In this document: piece after piece, positions 35,062-42,824 of the stretch
Position numbering within the stretch: the stretch's first letter is position 1
How the letters are laid out: the number at the start of each line of letters is the position of its first letter
Assembly (NCBI RefSeq): GCF_002794255.1
Contig: NZ_PGGW01000039.1
Location: forward strand, 186,001 to 250,000
Direction: 5' to 3'
Origin: Streptomyces carminius
Lineage (GTDB): Bacteria > Actinomycetota > Actinomycetes > Streptomycetales > Streptomycetaceae
Length of the DNA stretch: 64,000 bases
Notes under the pieces: generated by a model
What the model was told of the DNA's origin: nothing
What the model saw: the letters and a program-made list of their open reading frames with translations, nothing else
The model's database searches: none
Made by a program: the position numbers and the translations under genes

Positions 35062-35092
35062 ACGCTATGACCTCAAGCGGACTTGAGGTCAA
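35062..35092 (-). promoter_or_regulatory. MerR/SoxR-type promoter of the arylamine acetyltransferase gene
   Basis: On the minus strand TTGACC (35087-35092) and TAGCGT (35062-35067) are separated by exactly 19 bp. The spacer is centred on the dyad TGACCTCAAG-N4-CTTGAGGTCA (35068-35091). Overlong spacers with central dyads are the hallmark of MerR-family activators, and CCTCAAG-N4-CTTGAGG matches the SoxR box. The regulator is not encoded next to it. Confidence 0.8.
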
Positions 35093-35136
35093 GGCGGACG
35101 GGGCGCACGGGTGAGGGGAGGAGCGGGACGGGACGC

Positions 35137-35616
35137 TCAGCGCAGCGGCTTGGCGTAGCAGCGGCTGCTGTCGTGGCAGCGGTAGAGCCCGAACTTCTCG
35201 GTGAGGGTGTAGCCGCTCGACTCGTACAGGGCGATCGCCTCCGGCTGCGCGATGCCGGTCTCCAGCACCATCCGGATCCGGCCCGCCTGCCGCGCGTCCT
35301 CCTCCAGCAGGGCCAGGAGGCGGCGGGCCAGGCCCTGCCCCCGGACCTCGCGGACCACGAACATGCGCTTGATCTCCGCGTCGCCGTCCCGGTAGCCCTC
35401 GCCGCCGGAGTCCCGGGCCCGCCAGGCGCCGGTGGCCACGGGGCGGTCCGCCGCGTCGTACGCGATCAGGTACAGCCCGTTCGGCGGCCGGAACATCTCC
35501 GGGGCCAGCGGGGTGATGTCGCCCTCGTCGCCGTACCGCTCGGCGTACTCCTGCTGCACCATGTCGTTCAGCTTCACGGCGTCGGGATGGTCGTAGGCGG
35601 CGGGCACGATGCGCAT
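35137..35616 (-). CDS. GNAT-family acetyltransferase
   Basis: A 159-aa protein with a complete GNAT core: AEIKRMFVVREVRGQGLARR (acetyl-CoA loop RGQGLA, about 84-103), LLALLEEDARQAGRIRMVLE, then QPEAIALYESSGYTLTE and a C-terminal YRCHDSSRCYAKPL. ATG 35616 is six nt from TACGAT (minus strand). It is divergent from exonuclease III with 23 bp between the start codons. Substrate unknown. Confidence 0.88.
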   Translation of the reverse strand: MRIVPAAYDHPDAVKLNDMVQQEYAERYGDEGDITPLAPEMFRPPNGLYLIAYDAADRPVATGAWRARDSGGEGYRDGDAEIKRMFVVREVRGQGLARRLLALLEEDARQAGRIRMVLETGIAQPEAIALYESSGYTLTEKFGLYRCHDSSRCYAKPLR

Positions 35617-35639
35617 GACCGCATCGTAAGGTGCCCGGT
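35617..35639. promoter_or_regulatory. mirrored, overlapping leaderless promoters
   Basis: The whole 23-bp gap holds two -10 boxes: TAAGGT on the plus strand (35627-35632), seven nt before GTG 35640, and TACGAT on the minus strand (35623-35628), six nt before ATG 35616. They share the base pairs 35627-35628, so RNA polymerase could not occupy both at once. Confidence 0.7.
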
Positions 35640-36437
35640 GTGCTGACGATTTCGACGGTCAACGTGAACGGGCTGCGGGCCGCGGCGAAGAAGGGCTACG
35701 TCCCCTGGCTGGCCGCCACCGAAGCGGACGTGGTGTGCCTGCAGGAGGTGCGCGCCGAGCCCGGCCAACTCCCGGACGAGGTGCGCGAGCCGGCCGGCTG
35801 GCACGCCCTGTACGCCCCCGCCGCCGCCAAGGGGCGCGCCGGTGTGGCGGTGCTCACCCGGCGCGCGCCGGAGCGGGTGCAGGTGGGCTTCGGGGTGACG
35901 GAGTTCACCGACTCCGGCCGCTATCTGGAGGTGGACCTGCCCGGGGTGACCGTCGCCAGCCTCTACCTGCCCTCGGGCGAGGTCGGCACCGAGCGGCAGG
36001 AGGAGAAGGAGCGCTTCATGGCGGCCTTCCTGCCGTACCTGGCCGCCCTGCGCGAACGCGCGGCCGCCGCGGGCCGGGAGGTCGTTGTCTGCGGCGACTG
36101 GAACATCGCCCACCGGGAGGCGGACCTGAAGAACTGGAAGGCCAACCGGAAGAACTCCGGCTTCCTGCCCGAGGAGCGCGCCTGGCTCGGCCGGGTCCTC
36201 GACGAGGCGGGCTACGCGGACGTCGTGCGCCGCCTCCACCCCGACCAGGACGGGCCGTACACCTGGTGGTCCTACCGGGGCCGGGCCTTCGACAACGACG
36301 CGGGCTGGCGCATCGACTACCAGATCGCGACGGAGGGCCTGGCGGAGCGGGCGGTGAAGGCGGTCGTGGAGCGGGCGGCCGACCACGCGGGCCGGTGGAG
36401 CGACCACGCGCCGGTGACGGTCGTCTACGGCTCCTGA
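35640..36437 (+). CDS. xth: exodeoxyribonuclease III
   Basis: A 265-aa AP endonuclease/3'-5' exonuclease of the EEP fold for base excision repair. Motifs: LTISTVNVNGLRAAAKKG (metal-binding Asn), VVCLQEVRAEPGQLPDEV (catalytic Glu), VCGDWNIAHREADLKNWK (catalytic Asp/Asn), DNDAGWRIDYQIAT and WSDHAPVTVVY (His). GTG 35640 is chosen from the leaderless -10 box. Its 3' end overlaps the convergent membrane-protein gene by 13 bp. Confidence 0.92.
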   Translation: MLTISTVNVNGLRAAAKKGYVPWLAATEADVVCLQEVRAEPGQLPDEVREPAGWHALYAPAAAKGRAGVAVLTRRAPERVQVGFGVTEFTDSGRYLEVDLPGVTVASLYLPSGEVGTERQEEKERFMAAFLPYLAALRERAAAAGREVVVCGDWNIAHREADLKNWKANRKNSGFLPEERAWLGRVLDEAGYADVVRRLHPDQDGPYTWWSYRGRAFDNDAGWRIDYQIATEGLAERAVKAVVERAADHAGRWSDHAPVTVVYGS

Positions 36438-37642
36438 CCGGAGTCGCGGTCCCGGTCGCGGTCCCGGTCGCGGGGCAGCAGGCAGGTGGTGAGCCGGCGG
36501 GCCTCTGCCAGCAGCGGACCGAAAACCGCCAGCCCCTCGGGGACGGCGGCGACGTGCCCGGGCAGCTCGGCGCGGAGCCGGTCCTGGACGGCGCGGACCT
36601 CGGCGACGGCCTCGCGCAGCTCCTCGCGGGCCGCCTCGGTGTCGTCGCCGGTGACGGTGCGCCCGTAGGCGCCCAGCGCGGCGTCGACCTGCCGCAGGAA
36701 GTCGGCGTACGGGCGGGTGACGCCGTGGCCGGGGCGGAGGTCGTCGTCGGTCTCCTCAGCGGACTCCACAAGGGTGCGGGTCAGGCCGACGAGCCGGTCG
36801 GCGATGTCCTCCAGGGTGTCCAGGGTCTCCTCGTACGCCGCCGCCAGCGCCGTGGCCTCGGTGCGGCGGCGGCGCTCGGGGTTGAGCCGCAGGCTCTCCT
36901 GGCTCCAGCCGATCGCGGAGTGCACGCCGCGGATCAGCCGGGGGAGACGGCGGGCCCGCTCGTGCCAGCCGCGGACGCGGTCCCGCTCCCAGGGCTCGTC
37001 CAGGCCGTCGGCGAGGTCCGTGACGATCTCCCGCGCCTCGCGGAGCACGTCGTCCACCGCCTCGCGGGTGCTGCGCAGGTAGACGGGCGGCATGACCAGC
37101 GCGTTGACACCGACGCCGACGGCCGTGCCCAGCAGTGCCGCCAGGATGCGGGAGACGGCGGAGTCGAGCGTCGCCTCGCCCGGGATCAGGGTGAACAGGG
37201 CGGCGGTGGAGGTGTAGATGCCCTGGTCGCCGAAGCGCGGCCAGTTGGCCAGCAGGGTGGTGACGGGCAGCACGACGACCAGCGCCGCCATGGGATGGCC
37301 CAGGGGGATGACCAGGGCGGCGGCCAGTACGGTGCCCACGGTGATCGCCAGGGTCTGGTGGAGGCCCTGCCGCACCGAGCGGTAGACGGTGGCCTGCACC
37401 AGTACCACGGCCACCCAGGGCGCCATCAGGGCGAAGGCGTCGGGCAGCAGCCAGGCTGCCGCGAACCAGGCGAGCAGGGCGGCGAGCGCGGCCTTGAGCG
37501 ACTGGACGACCATGTCGCGCTCCCGGCCCGGCCCCCGCCCGGCGCGGCGCGCGGCGCGGGCGGCCCAGGAGACCTCCGCCCGTACGGCGCGGAGCGCGGC
37601 GGCGGCCCGGGCGCGCGGCGCCGGAGGGCGTGTATGCATCAT
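36425..37642 (-). CDS. FUSC/aromatic acid exporter-like membrane protein
   Basis: A 405-aa membrane protein. A basic Arg/Ala-rich N-terminus (1-45) precedes paired hydrophobic segments: SLKAALAALLAWFAAAWLLP, WVAVVLVQATVYRSVRQGLH, AITVGTVLAAALVIPLG, ALVVVLPVTTLLANWP, ILAALLGTAVGVGVNALVMP. The second half is cytosolic and helical, as in FUSC/DUF939 proteins that may export aromatic acids. It ends with an RD repeat encoded by a CGGTCC-type microsatellite. ATG 37642 (or 37639) is the likely start; MVVQ at 37513 is an alternative. Confidence 0.8.
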   Translation of the reverse strand: MMHTRPPAPRARAAAALRAVRAEVSWAARAARRAGRGPGRERDMVVQSLKAALAALLAWFAAAWLLPDAFALMAPWVAVVLVQATVYRSVRQGLHQTLAITVGTVLAAALVIPLGHPMAALVVVLPVTTLLANWPRFGDQGIYTSTAALFTLIPGEATLDSAVSRILAALLGTAVGVGVNALVMPPVYLRSTREAVDDVLREAREIVTDLADGLDEPWERDRVRGWHERARRLPRLIRGVHSAIGWSQESLRLNPERRRRTEATALAAAYEETLDTLEDIADRLVGLTRTLVESAEETDDDLRPGHGVTRPYADFLRQVDAALGAYGRTVTGDDTEAAREELREAVAEVRAVQDRLRAELPGHVAAVPEGLAVFGPLLAEARRLTTCLLPRDRDRDRDRDSGQEP

Positions 37643-37698
37643 GCAGATACCGGTGCCACGAGGGTGGCCCGTCATGCCGGGCGGTTCCCGCGGGCCGG

Positions 37699-38550
37699 TC
37701 AGGCCCCGGTGTCCGGTTCCGGCGCGGTCCCGGTTCCGGGCTCGTCGTCCGGCCGCGGCCAGTTCTCCAGTTCGGCGCGGATCCGGCGGTCCACGGCCAG
37801 GGCCACCTCGGCGTCGACGACCTGCTTGGACAGCGGGCGCAGCCGGTCCATGACCTCGGTGAGCCACTCCGGGCCGGCGCCGGCCGGCCGGCGGGCGTCC
37901 GCGAGCAGATGGTTCCTGATCAGTTCGGTGAACAGGCCGGCGACGGCGTCGGCGTGCTCGCGGACCACGCGTCCCGCCTCCAGCACCGCCGCCAGCGGTA
38001 TGCCCTCGCGCACCAGCGCGGTGGAGGCGTCGAGCAGCCGGCGGCTGACATGGACCACCTCGTCGCCGTCGACGGCCAGATAGCCCAGCCGCAGGGCGGC
38101 GGCGAGGTTCTCGGGGGTCACCTCGCCGGGGAAGTGGGCGGCCAGCTCCTCGGGGGTGAGCCGGACGGGGGTCTCCTCCGACCAGGGCGGGACGAGGGTG
38201 CCGTCCAGCCCGAGCAGTTCGGCGGCCCGGCCGGAGTCCCGGCCCTTCTCGAAGGCGTCGATCAGATCGGCGATGCCGCCGAGGGTGTGGCCGCGCGCCA
38301 GCAGTTCGGAGATCGTCCGCAACCGGGCGAGGTGGTGCTCGTCGTACCAGGCGATCCGGCCCTCGCGGCGCGGCGGCGGAAGGAGTCCGCGTTCGCGGTA
38401 GAACCGCAGGGTGCGCACGGTGATGCCGGCCGCACCGGCGAGCTCGGCCGTGCGGTACTCCGCGCGTCCCGTCCCGTCCGCCGCTCCTTCCGTCCTGTCC
38501 GCCGCCCCTTCCGCCGCTCCGTCCGCCGTCCGACCCGTCGTGTCCGCCAC
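37699..38550 (-). CDS. MerR-family transcriptional regulator
   Basis: A 283-aa regulator. After a Gly/Ala/Thr low-complexity start, the HTH reads YRTAELAGAAGITVRTLRFY, RERGLLPPPRREGRIAWYDE, HHLARLRTISELLARGHTLG (about 38-97). The large C-terminal domain (LVPPWSEETPVRLTPEELAA onward) resembles MerR proteins with an unidentified ligand pocket; no cysteine cluster, so it is not SoxR. GTG 38550 has TAGGCT seven nt upstream (leaderless). Divergent from the monooxygenase operon and its most likely regulator. Confidence 0.85.
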   Translation of the reverse strand: MADTTGRTADGAAEGAADRTEGAADGTGRAEYRTAELAGAAGITVRTLRFYRERGLLPPPRREGRIAWYDEHHLARLRTISELLARGHTLGGIADLIDAFEKGRDSGRAAELLGLDGTLVPPWSEETPVRLTPEELAAHFPGEVTPENLAAALRLGYLAVDGDEVVHVSRRLLDASTALVREGIPLAAVLEAGRVVREHADAVAGLFTELIRNHLLADARRPAGAGPEWLTEVMDRLRPLSKQVVDAEVALAVDRRIRAELENWPRPDDEPGTGTAPEPDTGA

Positions 38551-38695
38551 ACCCGGAAGCCTATGCGGCGCGGGCCGCCCCCGGCCGGACGGGGCGGGAC
38601 GGTGGGGCGGGACGGTGAGGCGGAGGTGCAACCGGCGGTAACTTCCCGCTCCGCACCCCTACCCATGAGTACGTTCCTGTCCTACTCTCCAACAG

Positions 38696-38719
38696 TGCCA
38701 GTGATCGCTGGCATATTCT
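38696..38719 (+). promoter_or_regulatory. inverted repeat and -10 box before the monooxygenase operon
   Basis: TGCCAG-N6-CTGGCA (38696-38713) is followed by TATTCT (38714-38719), a good -10 box, 33 bp before the GTG start. The repeat would cover the promoter spacer, so it is a plausible operator for the divergent MerR protein or a distant TetR. Confidence 0.5.
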
Positions 38720-38751
38720 GCCCGCGGGGGCACCTATGTCGGGAGGGCGGC

Positions 38752-40302
38752 GTGGCCGAACGGGAACACGTACGGGTGGCGGTGATCGGCTCGGGCTTCG
38801 GCGGACTGGGGGCCGCCGTGCGGCTGCGCCGCGCCGGGGTCACCGACTTCGTCGTCCTGGAGCGCCGCGACGCCCTCGGCGGCGCCTGGCGGGACAACAC
38901 CTACCCGGGCTGCGCCTGCGACGTGCCCTCGCACCTGTACTCCTTCTCCTTCGCCCCCAACCCCGACTGGCCGCGGAGCTTCTCCGGGCAGGAGGACATC
39001 CGCGCCTATCTGGAGCGGGTCGCCGACACCTTCGGGCTCCGCCCCCACCTCCGCTTCGGCGCCGAACTGCTGGCGGCCCGCTGGGACACCGCGGCGCTGC
39101 GCTGGGAGATCGAGACCCGGGCCGGGAGCCTCACCGCGGACCTGCTCGTCTCGGCCACCGGCCCGCTGTCGGACCCGAGGATTCCCGACATCCCCGGCCT
39201 GGCCGGCTTCCCCGGCAAGGTCTTCCACTCCGCGCAGTGGGACCACGGCTACGACCTGCGCGGCAAGCGCGTCGCCATGATCGGCACCGGCGCCTCCGCC
39301 ATCCAGATCGTCCCGGCGATCCAGCCGGTGGTGGAGCGGCTCACCGTCTTCCAGCGCACCCCCGCCTGGGTCCTGCCGCGCCTGGACCGCGAGACCAGCC
39401 GCTTCGAGCGCCGGCTGCACGCGAGGGTGCCCGTCACCGGCGCGCTGCGCCGCCGGGCGCTGTGGCTGGTCCGCGAGTTCCAGATCGGCGCCTTCGCCCG
39501 GCACCCGGCCCAGCTCGGTCTGGTGGAGAAGCTGGCCAGGCGCCACCTGCACAAGGCCGTCCGGGACCCGGCGCTGCGCGCCGGACTCACCCCCGGCTAC
39601 CGGATCGGCTGCAAGCGCATCCTGCTGTCCAATACCTACTACCCGGCCCTGGCGCGGCCCAACGTGGACGTCGTCGCCTCCGGTCTGAAGGAGGTGCGCG
39701 GCAGCACCCTGGTGGCCGCCGACGGCACCGGGGCCGAGGTGGACGCGGTGGTCTTCGGCACCGGCTTCCACGTCACCGACATGCCGATCGCCCACCGGAT
39801 CACCGGCGCGGACGGCGTCACGCTCGCCGAGGCGTGGAAGGACGGCATGGCGGCGCTGCGCGGCGCCACGGTCGCGGGCTTCCCCAACTTCATGACGGTC
39901 ATCGGGCCCAACACCGGGCTCGGCAACAGCTCGATGATCCTCATCATCGAGGCCCAGCTCAACTACCTGGTCGACTACCTGCGGCGGCTCGACGCCCTGG
40001 CCGCCGAGGCTCCCGGCGGCCGGACCGGCCGGGTCGCGCTCGACGCCCGCCCCGAGGCGGTACGCGCCTGGAACGACCGCGTCCAGGAGCGCATGCGGCG
40101 CACGGTGTGGAGCACCGGCGGCTGCGACAGTTGGTACCTGGACGCGAACGGCCGCAACACGACCGTCTGGCCGGGCACCACCGCCGAGTTCAGAAGGGTC
40201 ACCAGAAAGATCGACCCGGCCGAGTACGAGGTGCTGCGCGCGCCCGCCCGTACCGCGGACCAGGACAGCCGGCCGGCGCGCACCGCGGAGGGGACCCGAT
40301 GA
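38752..40302 (+). CDS. flavin monooxygenase, Baeyer-Villiger type
   Basis: A 516-aa FAD/NADPH enzyme. The FAD loop VAVIGSGFGGLGAAVRL is near the N-terminus, then YPGCACDVPSHLYSFSF, the Baeyer-Villiger fingerprint FPGKVFHSAQWDH (F-x-G-x3-H-x3-W-D) and the NADPH loop MIGTGASAIQIVP. Such enzymes insert oxygen next to ketones or oxidise N and S. GGGAGG lies before GTG 38752. The stop overlaps the next start by 4 nt. With the hydrolase and SDR downstream it could form an alcohol-ketone-ester-acid degradation or detoxification route (inference). Confidence 0.9.
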   Translation: MAEREHVRVAVIGSGFGGLGAAVRLRRAGVTDFVVLERRDALGGAWRDNTYPGCACDVPSHLYSFSFAPNPDWPRSFSGQEDIRAYLERVADTFGLRPHLRFGAELLAARWDTAALRWEIETRAGSLTADLLVSATGPLSDPRIPDIPGLAGFPGKVFHSAQWDHGYDLRGKRVAMIGTGASAIQIVPAIQPVVERLTVFQRTPAWVLPRLDRETSRFERRLHARVPVTGALRRRALWLVREFQIGAFARHPAQLGLVEKLARRHLHKAVRDPALRAGLTPGYRIGCKRILLSNTYYPALARPNVDVVASGLKEVRGSTLVAADGTGAEVDAVVFGTGFHVTDMPIAHRITGADGVTLAEAWKDGMAALRGATVAGFPNFMTVIGPNTGLGNSSMILIIEAQLNYLVDYLRRLDALAAEAPGGRTGRVALDARPEAVRAWNDRVQERMRRTVWSTGGCDSWYLDANGRNTTVWPGTTAEFRRVTRKIDPAEYEVLRAPARTADQDSRPARTAEGTR

Positions 40303-41297
40303 ACGACGAACCGGCGAACGACGGCCCGACGAACGGCGGCCCGGCCGCCACCGGGCCGTACGCACCGCCCGCCCCGCGCCGCGAGCTGACCGTCGTCTCC
40401 GCCGACGGCTCCCGGCTGCACGCCGAGGAGCACGGCCGCGAGGACGGCCCCACCGTCGTCCTGGCGCACGGCTGGACCTGCTCGACGCTCTTCTGGGCGC
40501 CGGTGATCCGGCTGCTGGCCGGCGAGCACCGGGTGATCGTCTACGACCAGCGCGGCCACGGCCGCTCCCCGGCCGCCGGACCCGGCGGCCACACCACCGA
40601 GGCCCTCGCCGACGACCTGTGCGCCGTCCTGGCCGCCGCCGGGGCCCGGGCGGTGGTGGCCGGGCACTCCATGGGCGGCATGACGGTCATGGCCGCCGCC
40701 GGCCGCCCGGAGCTGCGCGAGCGCGCCGCCGCCGCGCTGCTGCTCAACACCGGCAGCTCCGGACTGCTGGCCGAGTCCACCGTGGTGCCGCTGCGGGCGG
40801 GCCGGCTGCGTCTGCGCGTCCAGAAGGCCGTCCTCGGCTCCAGTCTGCCGCTGGGCCCGGTGACACCCCTGGGGATGCGCGTCCTGCGGTACGCGACCAT
40901 GGGCCCCGGCGCGACGAAGGAGCAGATCGCGGCGTGCGCCCGTATCGTGCACGCCTGCCCGCGCAGAGTGCGCGCCTCCTGGGCCCGGGAGGTCCTGGCG
41001 GTGCTGGACCTGGACGCGAACCTCGCCGCCCTGGACCTGCCCACCGCCGTCCTGGCCGGGGAGAAGGACCGTCTCACCCCGCCGGCGCACGCCCGGCGGC
41101 TGGCCGCGGCCCTGCCGGACTGCACCGGCCTGACCGTACTGCCCGGCCTCGGGCACATGACCCCGATCGAGGCGCCGCGGGCCGTCGCCGACGCCGTGGC
41201 CGCCCTGGTGCGCGACCATCTGACGGGGGGCACGCCTTCCGTGTCCGCCGAGCCTTCCGCACGTCCCGCACGTCCCGCCGAGAAGGAGTCGTCGTAG
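40299..41297 (+). CDS. alpha/beta hydrolase
   Basis: A 332-aa serine hydrolase. After an Asn/Pro-rich 28-residue start: VVLAHGWTCSTLFWAPVIRL (oxyanion region), VYDQRGHGRSP, nucleophile elbow AGHSMGGMTVMA, acidic residue in VLAGEKDRLTPP and the catalytic His in PGLGHMTPIEAP. ATG overlaps the monooxygenase stop (ATGA), so the two are translationally coupled. It may hydrolyse the ester or lactone made by the upstream enzyme. Confidence 0.88.
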   Translation: MNDEPANDGPTNGGPAATGPYAPPAPRRELTVVSADGSRLHAEEHGREDGPTVVLAHGWTCSTLFWAPVIRLLAGEHRVIVYDQRGHGRSPAAGPGGHTTEALADDLCAVLAAAGARAVVAGHSMGGMTVMAAAGRPELRERAAAALLLNTGSSGLLAESTVVPLRAGRLRLRVQKAVLGSSLPLGPVTPLGMRVLRYATMGPGATKEQIAACARIVHACPRRVRASWAREVLAVLDLDANLAALDLPTAVLAGEKDRLTPPAHARRLAAALPDCTGLTVLPGLGHMTPIEAPRAVADAVAALVRDHLTGGTPSVSAEPSARPARPAEKESS

Positions 41298-42209
41298 ATG
41301 GCACGCAACAGTCTCACGGGCCGGGTGGCGGTGGTCACCGGCGCCGCCCGGGGCGTGGGCGAACTGCTCGCCCGCCGCCTCGCGGCACGCGGCGCGCGGA
41401 TCGCGCTGGTCGGCCTGGAGCCGGAGGAGCTGGCGAGGGTCTCCGCGTCGCTGCCGACCGACAGCGCCCACTGGCACGCCGACGTCACCGACCACACCGC
41501 GATGGCCCGGGTCGCCCGGGAGGTCGGTGAGCGCTTCGGGGCGGTGGACGTCGTCGTGGCCAACGCCGGAGTGGCCGCCGGCGGCCCGTTCGCCGACTCC
41601 GACGAGACCGCCTGGCGCCGGGTGATCGAGGTCAACCTGCTCGGCAGCGCCACCACCGCCCGCGCCTTCCTGCCCGCACTGATCGAGTCGCGCGGCTACC
41701 TGCTGCAGATCGCCTCGCTCGCCGCGCTCACCCCGGCCCCGATGATGAGCGCGTACTGCGCCTCCAAATCGGGGGTGGAGGCGTACGCGCACGCGCTGCG
41801 CGCGGAGGTCGGCCACCAGGGAGTGCGGGTCGGGGTGGCCTATCTGAGCTGGACCGACACCGACATGGTGCGGGGCGCCGACGAGGACGAGGTGATGCGC
41901 GAACTGCGCGGGCGGCTGCCCTGGCCGGCCAACCGGACGTACCCGCTGGAACCGGCCGTGGAACGGATCGCGGCGGGCGTCGAGCGCCGCTCCTTCCACG
42001 TCTACGGGCAGTGGTGGCTGCGCGGCATGCAGTCGGTGCGCGGCCTCCTGCCCGGGATCGTCGGCCGGGTCGGGCAGCGCGAGATGCGGCGCTTCGCGCC
42101 CAGGCTGGCCGCCGCGGGCGGCACCCGCACCGGGCTGGTGGGCGCGGGCGGCGCGGCGGACGAGCGGGCCCGCCGGCCGTCCGGCGCGGAGCCCGGCACG
42201 GAGCGCTGA
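41298..42209 (+). CDS. short-chain dehydrogenase/reductase
   Basis: A 303-aa NAD(P)-dependent oxidoreductase: cofactor loop VVTGAARGVGELLARRL, NAGVAAGGPFADSD, catalytic Ser in LLQIASLAAL and YCASK for Tyr and Lys. A 60-residue C-terminal extension (WWLRGMQSVRGLLPGIVGRV) is common in SDRs of such operons. AAGGAG is 9 nt before the ATG, which begins at the base after the hydrolase stop codon. Confidence 0.9.
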   Translation: MARNSLTGRVAVVTGAARGVGELLARRLAARGARIALVGLEPEELARVSASLPTDSAHWHADVTDHTAMARVAREVGERFGAVDVVVANAGVAAGGPFADSDETAWRRVIEVNLLGSATTARAFLPALIESRGYLLQIASLAALTPAPMMSAYCASKSGVEAYAHALRAEVGHQGVRVGVAYLSWTDTDMVRGADEDEVMRELRGRLPWPANRTYPLEPAVERIAAGVERRSFHVYGQWWLRGMQSVRGLLPGIVGRVGQREMRRFAPRLAAAGGTRTGLVGAGGAADERARRPSGAEPGTER

Positions 42210-42239
42210 CCCCCGCCGAGGCGGCGAACCGGCGCCGGG

Positions 42240-42404
42240 TCAGTGCCTGCGCGTGTCGATCCCGGTGAGCCGATACACGCGCACCTGCGCGACGAGCCGC
42301 TCCGTCGCCGCCTGCTTCTCCGCTGCCGACCGCGTCGGCAGGCCGGCGGCCTCACACCGCTCACGTGCCTTGCGCCTGGCATCCTCCCAACTGACGGTGC
42401 TCAT
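42240..42404 (-). CDS. small charged protein, 54 aa, unknown
   Basis: A protein of 54 residues: MSTVSWEDARRKARERCEAA, GLPTRSAAEKQAATERLVAQ, ending LTGIDTRRH. It is helical and basic with one Cys, no membrane segment. GGGAG lies 5 nt before the ATG and the gene ends 30 bp past the convergent SDR. The ribosome site and codon pattern support it; I know no function. Confidence 0.6.
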   Translation of the reverse strand: MSTVSWEDARRKARERCEAAGLPTRSAAEKQAATERLVAQVRVYRLTGIDTRRH

Positions 42405-42478
42405 TCGTACTCCCGGGTCTCAAGGTCGGCGAGGTGCGAGGTGCGAGGTACGGGGTGCGGGGCCCGGGCGGGGCGTGC

Positions 42479-42712
42479 TCAGGCCTGCGGCCGGTCCTCC
42501 TCGCCCCACTCCGGGGAGCCGTCCTCGTGGGGGCGGTCCCCCCGGGCGTCCTGCTCGCGGTCGCGGTCGCGGCCGGACCGCTGGGAGCGGGCGGTGCCCG
42601 ACATCCTCCCGGCCCGTTCGCCGTGGTCGCGGGTGATCTCGCTCTCGTTCCGGGGGTCGGCGGTACGCCGCGTGTACCCGCCGCGCCTGTCCGGCTCGTC
42701 CGGCCTGTTCAT
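42479..42712 (-). CDS. small disordered charged protein, 77 aa, unknown
   Basis: A very hydrophilic 77-residue protein starting MNRPDEPDRRGGYTRRTADP, rich in Arg, Asp, Glu and Ser, ending EWGEEDRPQA; predicted disordered. GGGAG five nt before ATG 42712 supports translation. It lies between the 54-aa gene and the tricorn protease gene, all on the minus strand. No family recognised. Confidence 0.55.
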   Translation of the reverse strand: MNRPDEPDRRGGYTRRTADPRNESEITRDHGERAGRMSGTARSQRSGRDRDREQDARGDRPHEDGSPEWGEEDRPQA

Positions 42713-42824
42713 GTGCGCTCCCGAAGTGGTGCGGGACGTCCGGTCCGCCGCGGAACCGGCATGGCCCTTCCCAGTACCCGCCCGCCGGGCGCGCACACCG
42801 GGCGTACGCGCCGGAGGGCGGCGC

